DNA from: Campylobacterales bacterium
GTDB taxonomy: Bacteria; Campylobacterota; Campylobacteria; Campylobacterales; QNZT01
Direction: 5' to 3'
Assembly: GCA_027055005.1 (NCBI GenBank)
Contig: JALUNR010000153.1
Span: 1-26,229 of the forward strand
Length of the DNA: 26,229 nt
Part shown: piece after piece, positions 1 to 7,165 of the stretch
Layout of the letters: each line of letters starts with the position of its first letter
Numbering within the stretch: position 1 is the first letter of the stretch
Notes under the pieces: model-generated
Databases searched by the model: none
What the model saw: only the letters and a program-made list of their open reading frames with translations
Told to the model about the DNA's origin: nothing
Made by a program: the position numbers and the translations under genes

Positions 1-773
1 GCTTTTGAAGTAAAAACACCTTCTGCTACTTCGCCAAGCTCTATAAGTATTTCTTCTAAACTTTTTCCAAGAGATAGTCCAAAGCCAACTCTATAATTTC
101 TGGACAATTTACTTGAAGCAGTTAAAAACAGATCACCAGCTCCACTAAGTCCTAAAAAAGTATCTTTATCAGCACCAAAATATTCACCAAATCTATCCAT
201 TTCTACAAGTCCTCTGGAAATCAAAGATGCTCTTGCATTATTACCAAGCTTTAATCCATCACAAATACCACCTGCTATAGCTATAACATTTTTATAAGCT
301 CCTGCAATCTCTGCACCAATAACATCTTTACTTTGATAAGTTTTTATAAATGAAGGGAAAAAAGAACTGAACTTTTTAGCTAAATCTATATTTGTAGAAT
401 TTATAACAAGTGCTGTTGGTAGTTTCTGTTTAACTTCAGCCGCAAAAGATGGACCTGATATAAAAGCTAGATTTTGTTTTGGCAAAAACTCTTGCATAAG
501 CTCATTTAAAAATTTACCTGTTGTTGCTTCTATACCTTTTGAAGCCACAAGTATTTTTTGATTTTTGAATTTAAAATTATTACTTAAAAATTCTCTTATA
601 TGTTGGGCAGATATAGCTAAAACTATATATTCTTGACTTAAAAGTTTTCTAAAATCTTTAAAATATATAATATCCTTCTTATTCCTTGAACCTATATATG
701 ACTCACCACTTTCTAAAAAAGACAAGTGTAGTGCTTCTCCCCACTTTCCACCACCAACAACTGCTATACTCAT
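1..773 (-). CDS. gpsA: Glycerol-3-phosphate dehydrogenase [NAD(P)+], C-terminus cut by window edge
   Basis: This cytosolic enzyme reduces dihydroxyacetone phosphate to sn-glycerol 3-phosphate, the backbone precursor of phospholipids. I translated 257 codons from the ATG at 773-771. The frame is open to base 1, so the last few dozen residues lie outside the window. Visible family motifs are the dinucleotide-binding GGGKWG at residues 7-12, SKGIE at 78-82, SGPSFA at 106-111, the expected catalytic lysine in AYKN at 161, and GLSGAGDL at 208-215 followed by a conserved SRNYRVG stretch. The start ATGA overlaps the stop codon of the upstream TrkA/RCK gene by 4 bases, so translation is probably coupled. 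Pairing of gpsA with gatB is known in Campylobacter; here two potassium-channel-related genes lie between them. The function call is secure. Confidence 0.96.
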   Translation of the reverse strand, partial: MSIAVVGGGKWGEALHLSFLESGESYIGSRNKKDIIYFKDFRKLLSQEYIVLAISAQHIREFLSNNFKFKNQKILVASKGIEATTGKFLNELMQEFLPKQNLAFISGPSFAAEVKQKLPTALVINSTNIDLAKKFSSFFPSFIKTYQSKDVIGAEIAGAYKNVIAIAGGICDGLKLGNNARASLISRGLVEMDRFGEYFGADKDTFLGLSGAGDLFLTASSKLSRNYRVGFGLSLGKSLEEILIELGEVAEGVFTSK

Positions 774-1456
774 AATACTTCCCTTTTAAATCTTCTAATC
801 TCACTTTTTGTTCCCATAACAACAAGAACATCATTTTCTTTCATTTTTCTTGAAATTCTTTGAATATTATATTTAAATTTATCTCTTTTACTATCATATA
901 ATCCTAAAATCAAGAGATCATAATTTTTTTCAAAATTTGCACTGCTAAATTGTTCATTTAAAAATTTACTTTTTTTTGTTATAGGTAATTCTTCAAGAGA
1001 TATTTTTGATTTTTCATAGAGTATATCCATAATAACATCATGAACTTTTTCCTTCTTCATAACACTAAAAAATTGATTTGCTCCTATTGAATAGGGATCT
1101 ATTGTTTTTGTAGCACCTGCAAGGATCATCTTTTTTTCTTCTTGTTCATTTGTTACTTGAGAAATAATATTTAAATCTTTATCAAGATTTCTAGCACTTA
1201 GTGTTAAAAAAAGATTTTTGTTAAAGTCATTACTTAAGCAAAAAAGAGTATTAACTTTATCACCTATGCCAAATTTTATTAATTCGCTATCTTTATTATA
1301 ATCCATAAAAAAAACTTTATGATTATTTTTTTTAGCTGCTTCTATACCGTTTTGACTGGAACTTGACATAACAAACTCTATTTCATTTTCTTTTTCTAAA
1401 AAACTAACTATTTCTTTAGCAACTTTAGAATATCCAAAAACTAATACCCTTTTGAT
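770..1456 (-). CDS. Stand-alone TrkA/RCK potassium-regulatory protein with no standard start codon
   Basis: This is a two-part RCK protein: an NAD-binding TrkA_N Rossmann domain (about residues 1-120) and a TrkA_C domain (about 140-228). It resembles the cytosolic half of the Kch channel encoded just upstream; both end in a D-(V/I)-L-V-V-(M/L)-G strand followed by K/R-F-K. It probably binds a nucleotide and gates a K+ channel or transporter. The first ATG in frame is at 1369 and would delete the first beta-strand and glycine loop. Those are plainly encoded upstream (KRVLVFGYSKVAKEI). Between that ATG and the in-frame TAG at about 1483 there is no ATG, GTG or TTG. Two readings are possible. 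One is a rare ATC start at 1456-1454, 8 bases after AAGG (giving 228 aa). The other is an ATG at 1461-1459 overlapping the kch stop, followed by one missing A in the run at 1450-1453. The stop overlaps gpsA by 4 bases. Family is sure; start and intactness are not. Confidence 0.8.
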   Translation of the reverse strand: MKRVLVFGYSKVAKEIVSFLEKENEIEFVMSSSSQNGIEAAKKNNHKVFFMDYNKDSELIKFGIGDKVNTLFCLSNDFNKNLFLTLSARNLDKDLNIISQVTNEQEEKKMILAGATKTIDPYSIGANQFFSVMKKEKVHDVIMDILYEKSKISLEELPITKKSKFLNEQFSSANFEKNYDLLILGLYDSKRDKFKYNIQRISRKMKENDVLVVMGTKSEIRRFKREVL

Positions 1457-1457
1457 T

Positions 1458-3008
1458 TCATTTTCCTTTCTTCTGTAAATCTAATTTAAATTTATATATA
1501 TCATTACTTTTACCTAAAACTACTAATATATCTCTACTTTGTAGATTAAATTCATCTTTCTTGGGATTAAAATGAAATTTATTTTTTTCATTTTGTCGTA
1601 TTATACCAATTAATTTTAGAGAATTTTTTAAGAGTCCTATTTTAGTAAGAGTATTTCCTATCACACTAAAATCATCATATATTTCTATTTCATCCAATAT
1701 AGGTTCTTCATACTCCTTTACCACTTTACTTATAGCATCTATTGCCACTGGTTTTTTTATATATTTATATGCCATTAAAGCTGCACTTTCATAAGGAAAA
1801 ATAACTTCATTTGCTCCAGCAATCAAAAGTTTATCCTTTGTAGTTTCATCAATAGCACGAGAAAAAATATTTATATTTTTATTTAACGATTTGATAGCAA
1901 GTATTATTGAAAGATTTATAGCATCATTACTAACTAAAGTAACAGCTTTAGTTACCTTTTTATCAACATCTATAGTTTTTAAAAACTCTATATCAGCTGC
2001 ATCTGCCTTTAAAGCAAAATAGCCATTTTTCAATGCTCTCTCTACTGCATTCTCATCTGTATCTAAAACAACTATATTTTCATGACTAATTCCAAGTTCG
2101 AGTGAAAGCATTTTTGATATTCGTCCATATCCACAAATTAATACAAATTGTTTTAATTTTCCAATCTTTTGTAATGTATTATTTGCTTTTATATAATCCA
2201 TTCTATCAGCCATACTTGTTGTTACAACTGATGTCATAAAAGATATCAAGATAAGCCCTGCAACAACTAAAAAACCAGTTACAAATTTTCCCTCTGGCGT
2301 AATAGGGGTAATATCTCCATATCCAACAGTTGTAATAGTAATAACAGCCCAATACATTGCTTCAAAAAGATTTTTTACACCACCATTTGAATTTGTACCT
2401 TCAAAAACATATATAGTAGTTCCTGCAAATAGTATCAAAAATACAAATATAAAAAATAGTGTAAAAAATTCATATTTTTTTTCGACAAAAACTCTAAAAA
2501 GATAGTTAATATCCTCTGTATAACGAAAAACTTTTAAAAGTCTAAATATAAGTAAAAATCTTAAAACTCTAAGAGGTCTATAAGATGGTAAAATAGCTAA
2601 AAGGTCTATAATTGAAAGTGGAGAGAATATAAATCTTATTTTTTTTATAACAGATGGACGAATAAGTTGCCAAAAAGTATAATTTGTCTGTTCTAAATCA
2701 TTGTCTTCATAATTGTTAATAATATCAAGGTGAATATCACTAATAACCCAAAATCTTATTAACCATTCCCATATAAAAATAGTTAAAGCAAATATTTCAT
2801 AATCTTTTACCCAAAAAGGTAGAGAATTTTTAGTTTCATATACCAAAATAAAAACTGTAGTTATTACTAAAAAGATCATAAAAAAATCAAAATATCTTTT
2901 TAAAACTGACTTCTGATTTTCTAAAATATCATAAAAATAGCCCTTGATTTGTGCATATCTTTTATTGGTAGCTATTAAGTATGCAACTTCAAGAACTTTT
3001 TTTTTCAT
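1458..3008 (-). CDS. kch: Six-helix voltage-gated-type K+ channel with C-terminal RCK domain
   Basis: This is an inner-membrane potassium channel of 516 residues. Predicted helices are S1 about 42-58, S2 70-88, S3 125-142, S4 144-162, S5 180-202, a pore loop and S6 242-262. S4 carries basic residues at regular spacing (R-P-L-R-V-L-R ... R-L-L-K-V-F-R), as in voltage sensors. The selectivity filter TVGYGD is at 227-232. A cytosolic TrkA_N domain starts near 288 with the nucleotide loop GYGRIS, and a TrkA_C domain runs from about 430 to the end. The gene begins 3 bases after the gatB stop with a weak AAAGA Shine-Dalgarno. Nine consecutive A bases follow its ATG. Its TGA overlaps a possible ATG of the next RCK gene. 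The domain call is very secure; the symbol follows usage for bacterial channels of this architecture, and actual voltage gating is not shown. Confidence 0.92.
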   Translation of the reverse strand: MKKKVLEVAYLIATNKRYAQIKGYFYDILENQKSVLKRYFDFFMIFLVITTVFILVYETKNSLPFWVKDYEIFALTIFIWEWLIRFWVISDIHLDIINNYEDNDLEQTNYTFWQLIRPSVIKKIRFIFSPLSIIDLLAILPSYRPLRVLRFLLIFRLLKVFRYTEDINYLFRVFVEKKYEFFTLFFIFVFLILFAGTTIYVFEGTNSNGGVKNLFEAMYWAVITITTVGYGDITPITPEGKFVTGFLVVAGLILISFMTSVVTTSMADRMDYIKANNTLQKIGKLKQFVLICGYGRISKMLSLELGISHENIVVLDTDENAVERALKNGYFALKADAADIEFLKTIDVDKKVTKAVTLVSNDAINLSIILAIKSLNKNINIFSRAIDETTKDKLLIAGANEVIFPYESAALMAYKYIKKPVAIDAISKVVKEYEEPILDEIEIYDDFSVIGNTLTKIGLLKNSLKLIGIIRQNEKNKFHFNPKKDEFNLQSRDILVVLGKSNDIYKFKLDLQKKGK

Positions 3009-3011
3009 TCT

Positions 3012-4433
3012 TTATATGAGTTTCTTTTTTAGTATTTGATTTACTTTTGCTGGATTTGCACTTCCATGACTTGCTTTCATCACTTGACCTACAAAAAATC
3101 CAAAAAGTTTATCTTTACCACCTTTGTATTCATCCACTTTATCTGGGTTTGCTGATAAAATCTCATCAACAATTTTTTCTATCGCTCCATCATCGCTAAC
3201 TTGTTTCAGTCCTTTTTCCTCTATGATAGAATCAACCTCTCCACCATTTTCAACAAGTTCATCTAAAACTTCTTTTGCTGCTTTTCCACTGATAGTTCCA
3301 TCTTTAATCCTTTTTACTAAGCTAGAAAGTTTTAAGGCAGATACTTTACTATCTATAGCTTCTCCTCCATTTATTCTACCACTAAGTTCTACACTAAGCC
3401 AATTTACTGCAAGTTTAGCATCTGCACCATCTTCTATCATAGTTTCAAAATATTTTGCCATTTCTACTGAATTTGTTAAAACTATGGCATCATAAGGTTT
3501 CAATCCAAACTCTTTTATGAATCTTTGTTTTTTTGCATCAGGAAGTTCTGGAATTTTTTTCCCCTCTTCAATCATTTCATCAGTTAGCAACACAGGTAAA
3601 AGATCTGGATCTGGAAAATATCTATACTCTGCACTATCTTCTTTTCCTCTCATACTTTTGGTTTCACCAGTTATGGTATTAAAAAGTCTAGTTTCTTGAT
3701 AAACTTCATCATCATATATGCCATCTTCCCAAGCATCACACTGTCTTTGAAACTCATACTCTATGGCTTTTTGAATAAACCTAAATGAGTTCATATTTTT
3801 TATTTCTACTCTAGTATAAAGTTTTTTATCACCTTTTGGTCTTATAGAAATATTTACATCACATCTAAAAGAACCTTCTTGCATATTTGCATCACTAATA
3901 CCTAAATATCTAACTATCGAATGAAGTTTTTTTAGATAAAGTATCGCTTCCTCTGCATTTGACATATCTGGTTCACTTACTATTTCTAAAAGAGGAGTTC
4001 CAGCACGATTAAGATCAACTAAACTTTCTTCGCCTTCATGGATATTTTTTCCTGCATCTTCTTCCAAGTGAGCTCTTGTAATACCTATTCTTTTTCTTGT
4101 ATCATCTTTAAAATCAATAAAAAGTTCTCCACCTTCAACTATAGGTATTTCAAATTGACTTATTTGATACCCTTTGGGAAGATCTGGATAAAAGTAATTT
4201 TTTCTATTAAAGATTGATTTTTTATGTACTGTGGCATTGACTGCCGTACCGAAACTTATAGCTTTTTTTACAGCTTCTTTATTTAAAACTGGAAGAGCTC
4301 CAGGAAGAGCCAAACAAGTTGGACAAACATTTGTATTTGCTTCTTCACCAAAAGATGTTGGACAAGAACAAAATATTTTTGTTTTAGTATTTAACTGGAT
4401 ATGAACCTCTAAACCGATAACCATTTCAAACAT
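3012..4433 (-). CDS. gatB: Aspartyl/glutamyl-tRNA amidotransferase subunit B
   Basis: GatB is the kinase/transamidase subunit of GatCAB. The complex turns Glu-tRNA(Gln) and Asp-tRNA(Asn) into the amide forms with ammonia supplied by GatA; gatA and gatC are not in this window. The protein has 473 residues, the usual length. The N-terminal signature MFEMVIGLEVHIQL is followed by a four-cysteine set at C22, C24, C37 and C40, the zinc site known in GatB. PDLPKGYQISQ and LNRAGTPLLEIVSEPDM are family hallmarks, and the C-terminal third is the GatB/YqeY tail domain that binds tRNA. The start at 4433 is preferred over the next ATG (codon 4) because AAGG lies 8 bases upstream. The leader contains a perfect inverted repeat, described separately. 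It heads the gatB-kch-trkA-gpsA cluster. Confidence 0.98.
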   Translation of the reverse strand: MFEMVIGLEVHIQLNTKTKIFCSCPTSFGEEANTNVCPTCLALPGALPVLNKEAVKKAISFGTAVNATVHKKSIFNRKNYFYPDLPKGYQISQFEIPIVEGGELFIDFKDDTRKRIGITRAHLEEDAGKNIHEGEESLVDLNRAGTPLLEIVSEPDMSNAEEAILYLKKLHSIVRYLGISDANMQEGSFRCDVNISIRPKGDKKLYTRVEIKNMNSFRFIQKAIEYEFQRQCDAWEDGIYDDEVYQETRLFNTITGETKSMRGKEDSAEYRYFPDPDLLPVLLTDEMIEEGKKIPELPDAKKQRFIKEFGLKPYDAIVLTNSVEMAKYFETMIEDGADAKLAVNWLSVELSGRINGGEAIDSKVSALKLSSLVKRIKDGTISGKAAKEVLDELVENGGEVDSIIEEKGLKQVSDDGAIEKIVDEILSANPDKVDEYKGGKDKLFGFFVGQVMKASHGSANPAKVNQILKKKLI

Positions 4434-4470
4434 TTATAATACCTTAATTATAGAATTTTAGGTATTATAA
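4434..4470 (-). promoter_or_regulatory. gatB leader inverted repeat with embedded -10 box and Shine-Dalgarno
   Basis: An 11-bp perfect inverted repeat has arms at 4434-4444 and 4460-4470 around a 15-base loop. On the minus strand the first arm holds TATAAT (4469-4464), a good -10 box. The second arm holds most of AAGG (4445-4442), the likely gatB Shine-Dalgarno. No T-run follows on the minus strand, so a simple intrinsic terminator is unlikely. It may be a promoter plus operator, or a leader that masks the gatB ribosome site in read-through RNA. Confidence 0.5.
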
Positions 4471-4480
4471 TATATTTACT

Positions 4481-4732
4481 TTAATAACTCATATCCAAGC
4501 TATAAACACCTTCTTCTTCTTTAATAAACTTTTTTGTTTTTTGAATTTTTTGAATTTGCAAAAGTGCTTCATTTTTTTGTTTTGATATTATTTGCCTTGC
4601 CTGTTCTATAAAAGTTAAAGCTAATTTACTACTATCAATATCAGTAAATTCAGGTATATCATCTATCAAAGCTTCAATAGCTATAAAATCTTCTTCTATT
4701 AAAGCTAGTTTAAAATCTTTAAGCCACTTCAA
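4481..4732 (-). CDS. Small helical protein after fliS, possible FliT-type flagellar chaperone
   Basis: This is an 83-residue, charged, probably all-helical cytosolic protein with no signal peptide. The second half (residues about 48-72) is lysine/glutamine-rich with heptad-like spacing, suggesting a coiled coil. It is the last gene of fliD-fliS-x, the slot held by fliT (the FliD export chaperone) in many flagellated bacteria; a small uncharacterised gene also follows fliS in Campylobacter. FliT proteins are short, helical and very divergent, so position and size fit but no motif proves it. The start is TTG at 4732-4730, inside the end of fliS (14-base overlap). A strong GGAG in the fliS coding sequence sits the right distance upstream, and there is no ATG alternative near the start. 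Translation is therefore probably coupled to fliS. Confidence 0.7.
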   Translation of the reverse strand: MKWLKDFKLALIEEDFIAIEALIDDIPEFTDIDSSKLALTFIEQARQIISKQKNEALLQIQKIQKTKKFIKEEEGVYSLDMSY

Positions 4733-5108
4733 GTCTATCTCCTACCATAGTTTCTTCTCTCCAAGTTTCAAGTAAAACTCTTACTACATGAATAATAATA
4801 TCTAACTCTTTTGTAGAATTATGTATATTTGCATGAGTTAAATTTTTAATTTGATGTATATATAATCCTGTTAAATAAGCTGTCATTTCTGTTTTATCAT
4901 CTTTTAGTGAATCCAAAAGTTCTATAAAAATATCATTTGAACGATTTATCCATTTTGATTTTGTTTCATAATCTTTTTTTTCTATTGCCTTTTTTGCCAA
5001 TGTCGTAAATTTCAAAAGTCCTTCATAAAGCATCTCTATCAATTTTTCAGGTGATGAAGTTATTGTATTATTTTGTGCATAAGTACTCATAGCTTTTGTT
5101 CTTGTCAT
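4719..5108 (-). CDS. fliS: Flagellar export chaperone FliS
   Basis: FliS binds the disordered C-terminus of flagellin in the cytosol, stops it polymerising early and delivers it to the flagellar type III export gate. The protein has 129 residues, the family norm, and is all-helical. Visible signatures are the N-terminal Y-A-Q-N-N with SSPEKLIEMLYEGLLK (helix 1), a central INRSNDIFIELLDSL helix, and a C-terminal LLETWREETM helix. The ATG at 5108 has AGGAG 8 bases upstream, which supports this start over the internal ATG at codon 7. It lies 13 bases after fliD and overlaps the downstream FliT-like gene. It should share the fliD sigma28 promoter, which fits a late-class flagellar gene. Confidence 0.95.
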   Translation of the reverse strand: MTRTKAMSTYAQNNTITSSPEKLIEMLYEGLLKFTTLAKKAIEKKDYETKSKWINRSNDIFIELLDSLKDDKTEMTAYLTGLYIHQIKNLTHANIHNSTKELDIIIHVVRVLLETWREETMVGDRLEVA

Positions 5109-5121
5109 TTATTTTTCTCCT

Positions 5122-6471
5122 CTAATTATTTTTTGCAAATTGTGCATCTATCATTTGTGTAAGTATGTCTGAGCTACTATTTAATCTTCCCATCAGTGCA
5201 TCAGCTGATGCAAACTTTCTAGTTAAGATTTCATATCTTGAATCAAGTTGTATTTGAGCTTTTTTTATAGCTTCTTCATTTCTTTTACTATTAGCTTCTA
5301 AACTCTTTTTTAAACTTTTTATAGTTCCTTTTGAACTAGTATTTATATCAAAAAGTTTACTTTCTAACTTATTAAACATACCACTAGTCGCATCACTAGC
5401 TTTAAAAAATTCTACAGTTTTAGTTTTATCACTATCATAAGCTTTTTGAAACTTAATTTCATCAAAACTTAAAGTACCATCTCTTTTAATTTCCAATCCA
5501 AAATCTCCAGCGACTTTAGAATCTTTTGAAATAGTAGTTGAAACTATGTCATTTAAACTTCTCATAATACTTCTTATTTCAGAATTTCCTTGAAATATAC
5601 CAGCTTGTTTTTTTTCACTATCATATTTTGTATCTGCTGTTAAAACTTTTGACAATGTATTATATTTTTCAACAAAATCTTTTATTCCATCTACAATTTT
5701 ACTATTATCATTTTTTAGTGAAACATCTGTCAGTCCTTCTTTTTCTAATTTAATAGTTACACCATTAACCAAATCATCTACTTCATTTGAACTTCTAGTA
5801 ACACTTATACCATTAAATTTAAATTCTGCATCATGTGCCTCATCTCCAAGTCTATCAATTCCATTTGAAAAGGAGTCCGAGTTTTGAGTTATAGTTAATC
5901 TATTATCTTCTCCAGTCTTAGTAGATTTAATAATAAGTTTATATGGATTATCACCACCAACATTTAGTATAGATGCTTCTACTTTTCCATTTGTGTTTTC
6001 ATTTATGTTTTTTACTAAATCTTCTAAAGTATCACCATCTTTTATATCTATTTTAAAACTATCATCTCCAATTCCAATAGTTATATCTCCGCTTTTTAAA
6101 GAACTATCTTTTGTTGTAAAACCATCACTACTTTCAAATATATCTTTAGTTGCAATTTTAGTAACATCAAGTGAAAAGTTTTGATTATCTACCTTCTCAT
6201 TTACATCTATACTTATGCTACTACCTGTTAAATCCTTTTTCATCTCTTGATATGGTGTATCATAAGTCATATTTGTAACTGAAGTAGATAGTGAATTCAT
6301 AAGTTTCTTTATAGCACCTACTTCATTTATTTTATTTTGGATAATTGTTTGTTTCGTCTTTATAGGTGTTATCAAAGAAGATTTATCAGCATTTTTTAAT
6401 TTATCTATAATATCATTTGTTAAAATACCTTGACTACCAAGCCCAAGTGTACTAAGTTCGCCTACTGCCAT
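5122..6471 (-). CDS. fliD: Flagellar filament cap protein FliD (HAP2)
   Basis: FliD is exported through the flagellum and forms the cap under which flagellin subunits fold and add to the filament tip. At 449 residues it is nearer the compact Gammaproteobacterial form than the roughly 640-residue Campylobacter protein (length from memory), so the variable outer domains are probably reduced. The N-terminus (GLGSQGI ... DIIDKLKNAD) is the FliD_N coiled-coil leg. The middle contains the FliD_C core, and the C-terminal 60 residues (SLKKSLEANSKRNEEAIKKA onward) form the second leg helix, ending in LMGRLNSSSDILTQMIDAQF. The start at 6471 is followed by the typical M-A-V-G-E-L-S-T-L-G. AAGG lies just upstream, and a sigma28-like promoter is centred about 40 bases upstream. 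It is the first gene of fliD-fliS-fliT-like. Confidence 0.97.
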   Translation of the reverse strand: MAVGELSTLGLGSQGILTNDIIDKLKNADKSSLITPIKTKQTIIQNKINEVGAIKKLMNSLSTSVTNMTYDTPYQEMKKDLTGSSISIDVNEKVDNQNFSLDVTKIATKDIFESSDGFTTKDSSLKSGDITIGIGDDSFKIDIKDGDTLEDLVKNINENTNGKVEASILNVGGDNPYKLIIKSTKTGEDNRLTITQNSDSFSNGIDRLGDEAHDAEFKFNGISVTRSSNEVDDLVNGVTIKLEKEGLTDVSLKNDNSKIVDGIKDFVEKYNTLSKVLTADTKYDSEKKQAGIFQGNSEIRSIMRSLNDIVSTTISKDSKVAGDFGLEIKRDGTLSFDEIKFQKAYDSDKTKTVEFFKASDATSGMFNKLESKLFDINTSSKGTIKSLKKSLEANSKRNEEAIKKAQIQLDSRYEILTRKFASADALMGRLNSSSDILTQMIDAQFAKNN

Positions 6472-6499
6472 CTTTATATCCTTTTATCTTCTTATTAAG

Positions 6500-6526
6500 A
6501 AATCGACTAAATATGTTAAAACTTTA
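6500..6526 (-). promoter_or_regulatory. Sigma28 (FliA)-type promoter of fliD-fliS operon
   Basis: On the minus strand TAAAGTTT (6526-6519), exactly 11 bases, then GTCGATTT (6507-6500) closely match the flagellar sigma28 consensus TAAAGTTT-N11-GCCGATAA. The start site would be near 6493, giving a leader of about 20 bases before fliD. The location upstream of a late flagellar gene supports the call. Confidence 0.85.
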
Positions 6527-6565
6527 TATTTTTTAATAAAAAATTTTATTTTTATCACTATTTGT

Positions 6566-6571
6566 TACAAT
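6566..6571 (+). promoter_or_regulatory. -10 box placing rsmD transcript start at its ATG
   Basis: TACAAT in an AT-rich setting ends six bases before the rsmD ATG (6578), so the predicted first transcribed base is the A of ATG. No Shine-Dalgarno could fit. This suggests a leaderless rsmD mRNA. Confidence 0.5.
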
Positions 6572-6577
6572 ACTTCT

Positions 6578-7165
6578 ATGAAAAAAATATATACAAATAT
6601 AATCGCAGGCAAATTTAAGGGAAAAAAACTTTTATTAGCTCCGTTAAGTTCAACAAGAAGTACAAAGTCGATTTTGAAAGAGTCATTTTTCAACACTATT
6701 CAGCTTAATATAGTTGATACTATCTTTTTTGAAGTTTTTGGAGGTAGTGGGACTATGGGATTGGAAGCTATTAGTCGTGGAGCAAAAGAAGCTTATTTTA
6801 TAGAAATAGATAAAAATGCTTTTAAAATCTTAAATAAAAATATAAATTCCATAGATTCTATTAGATGTAAAAGTTTTTTAGGAGATAGTTTTGAACTTTA
6901 TAGTCTTATTTTAAAAAACATTGATGAACCAGCTTCTATCTACTTTGACCCACCATTTGATATAAGAGAAAATATGCAAGATATTTATAAAAAAACTATC
7001 TCTCTTATAGAAAATACACCAAAAGAAAAGGTTGAGTTGATAGCTATTGAACATATATCAAACAAAGAATTTCCTCAAAAAATAGGTGATTTTGTTAAAA
7101 TAAAAGAAAAAAAATTTGGCAAAAGTAAGCTAAGTTACTATAAATCAAGGAGCGAAAATGAGTAA
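6578..7165 (+). CDS. rsmD: 16S rRNA (guanine(966)-N(2))-methyltransferase
   Basis: RsmD uses S-adenosylmethionine to methylate N2 of G966 (E. coli numbering) of 16S rRNA in the assembled small subunit. The protein has 195 residues, standard for the family. It shows the basic N-terminal IIAGKFKGKKL segment and TRSTKSILKESFFN, which lies where the family has R-P-T-x-x-x-V-R-E-x-x-F-N. The SAM loop VFGGSGTMGLEAISRGA is at 53-69 and the catalytic DPPF at 124-127. The first residue of the SAM motif is E rather than the common D, a mild change. The start ATG sits just after a -10 box with no ribosome site, so translation may be leaderless. The 3' end overlaps acs by 8 bases and contains the acs ribosome site AAGGAG. 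Confidence 0.96.
   Translation: MKKIYTNIIAGKFKGKKLLLAPLSSTRSTKSILKESFFNTIQLNIVDTIFFEVFGGSGTMGLEAISRGAKEAYFIEIDKNAFKILNKNINSIDSIRCKSFLGDSFELYSLILKNIDEPASIYFDPPFDIRENMQDIYKKTISLIENTPKEKVELIAIEHISNKEFPQKIGDFVKIKEKKFGKSKLSYYKSRSENE

Noticed and set aside
1447..1455. Programmed -1 frameshift heptamer in the RCK gene start
   Set aside because: The sequence TCA-AAA-GGG does not match X-XXY-YYZ and no downstream stem was seen. Simple slippage or an indel at the A-run is kept only as an option in the findings.
3124..3699. Two plus-strand open frames opposite gatB (123 and 60 codons)
   Set aside because: They are Ser/Phe-rich shadows of the strongly conserved gatB on the other strand, with no ribosome site or family resemblance.
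5993..6184. Plus-strand open frame opposite fliD
   Set aside because: Low-complexity shadow of fliD without start signals.
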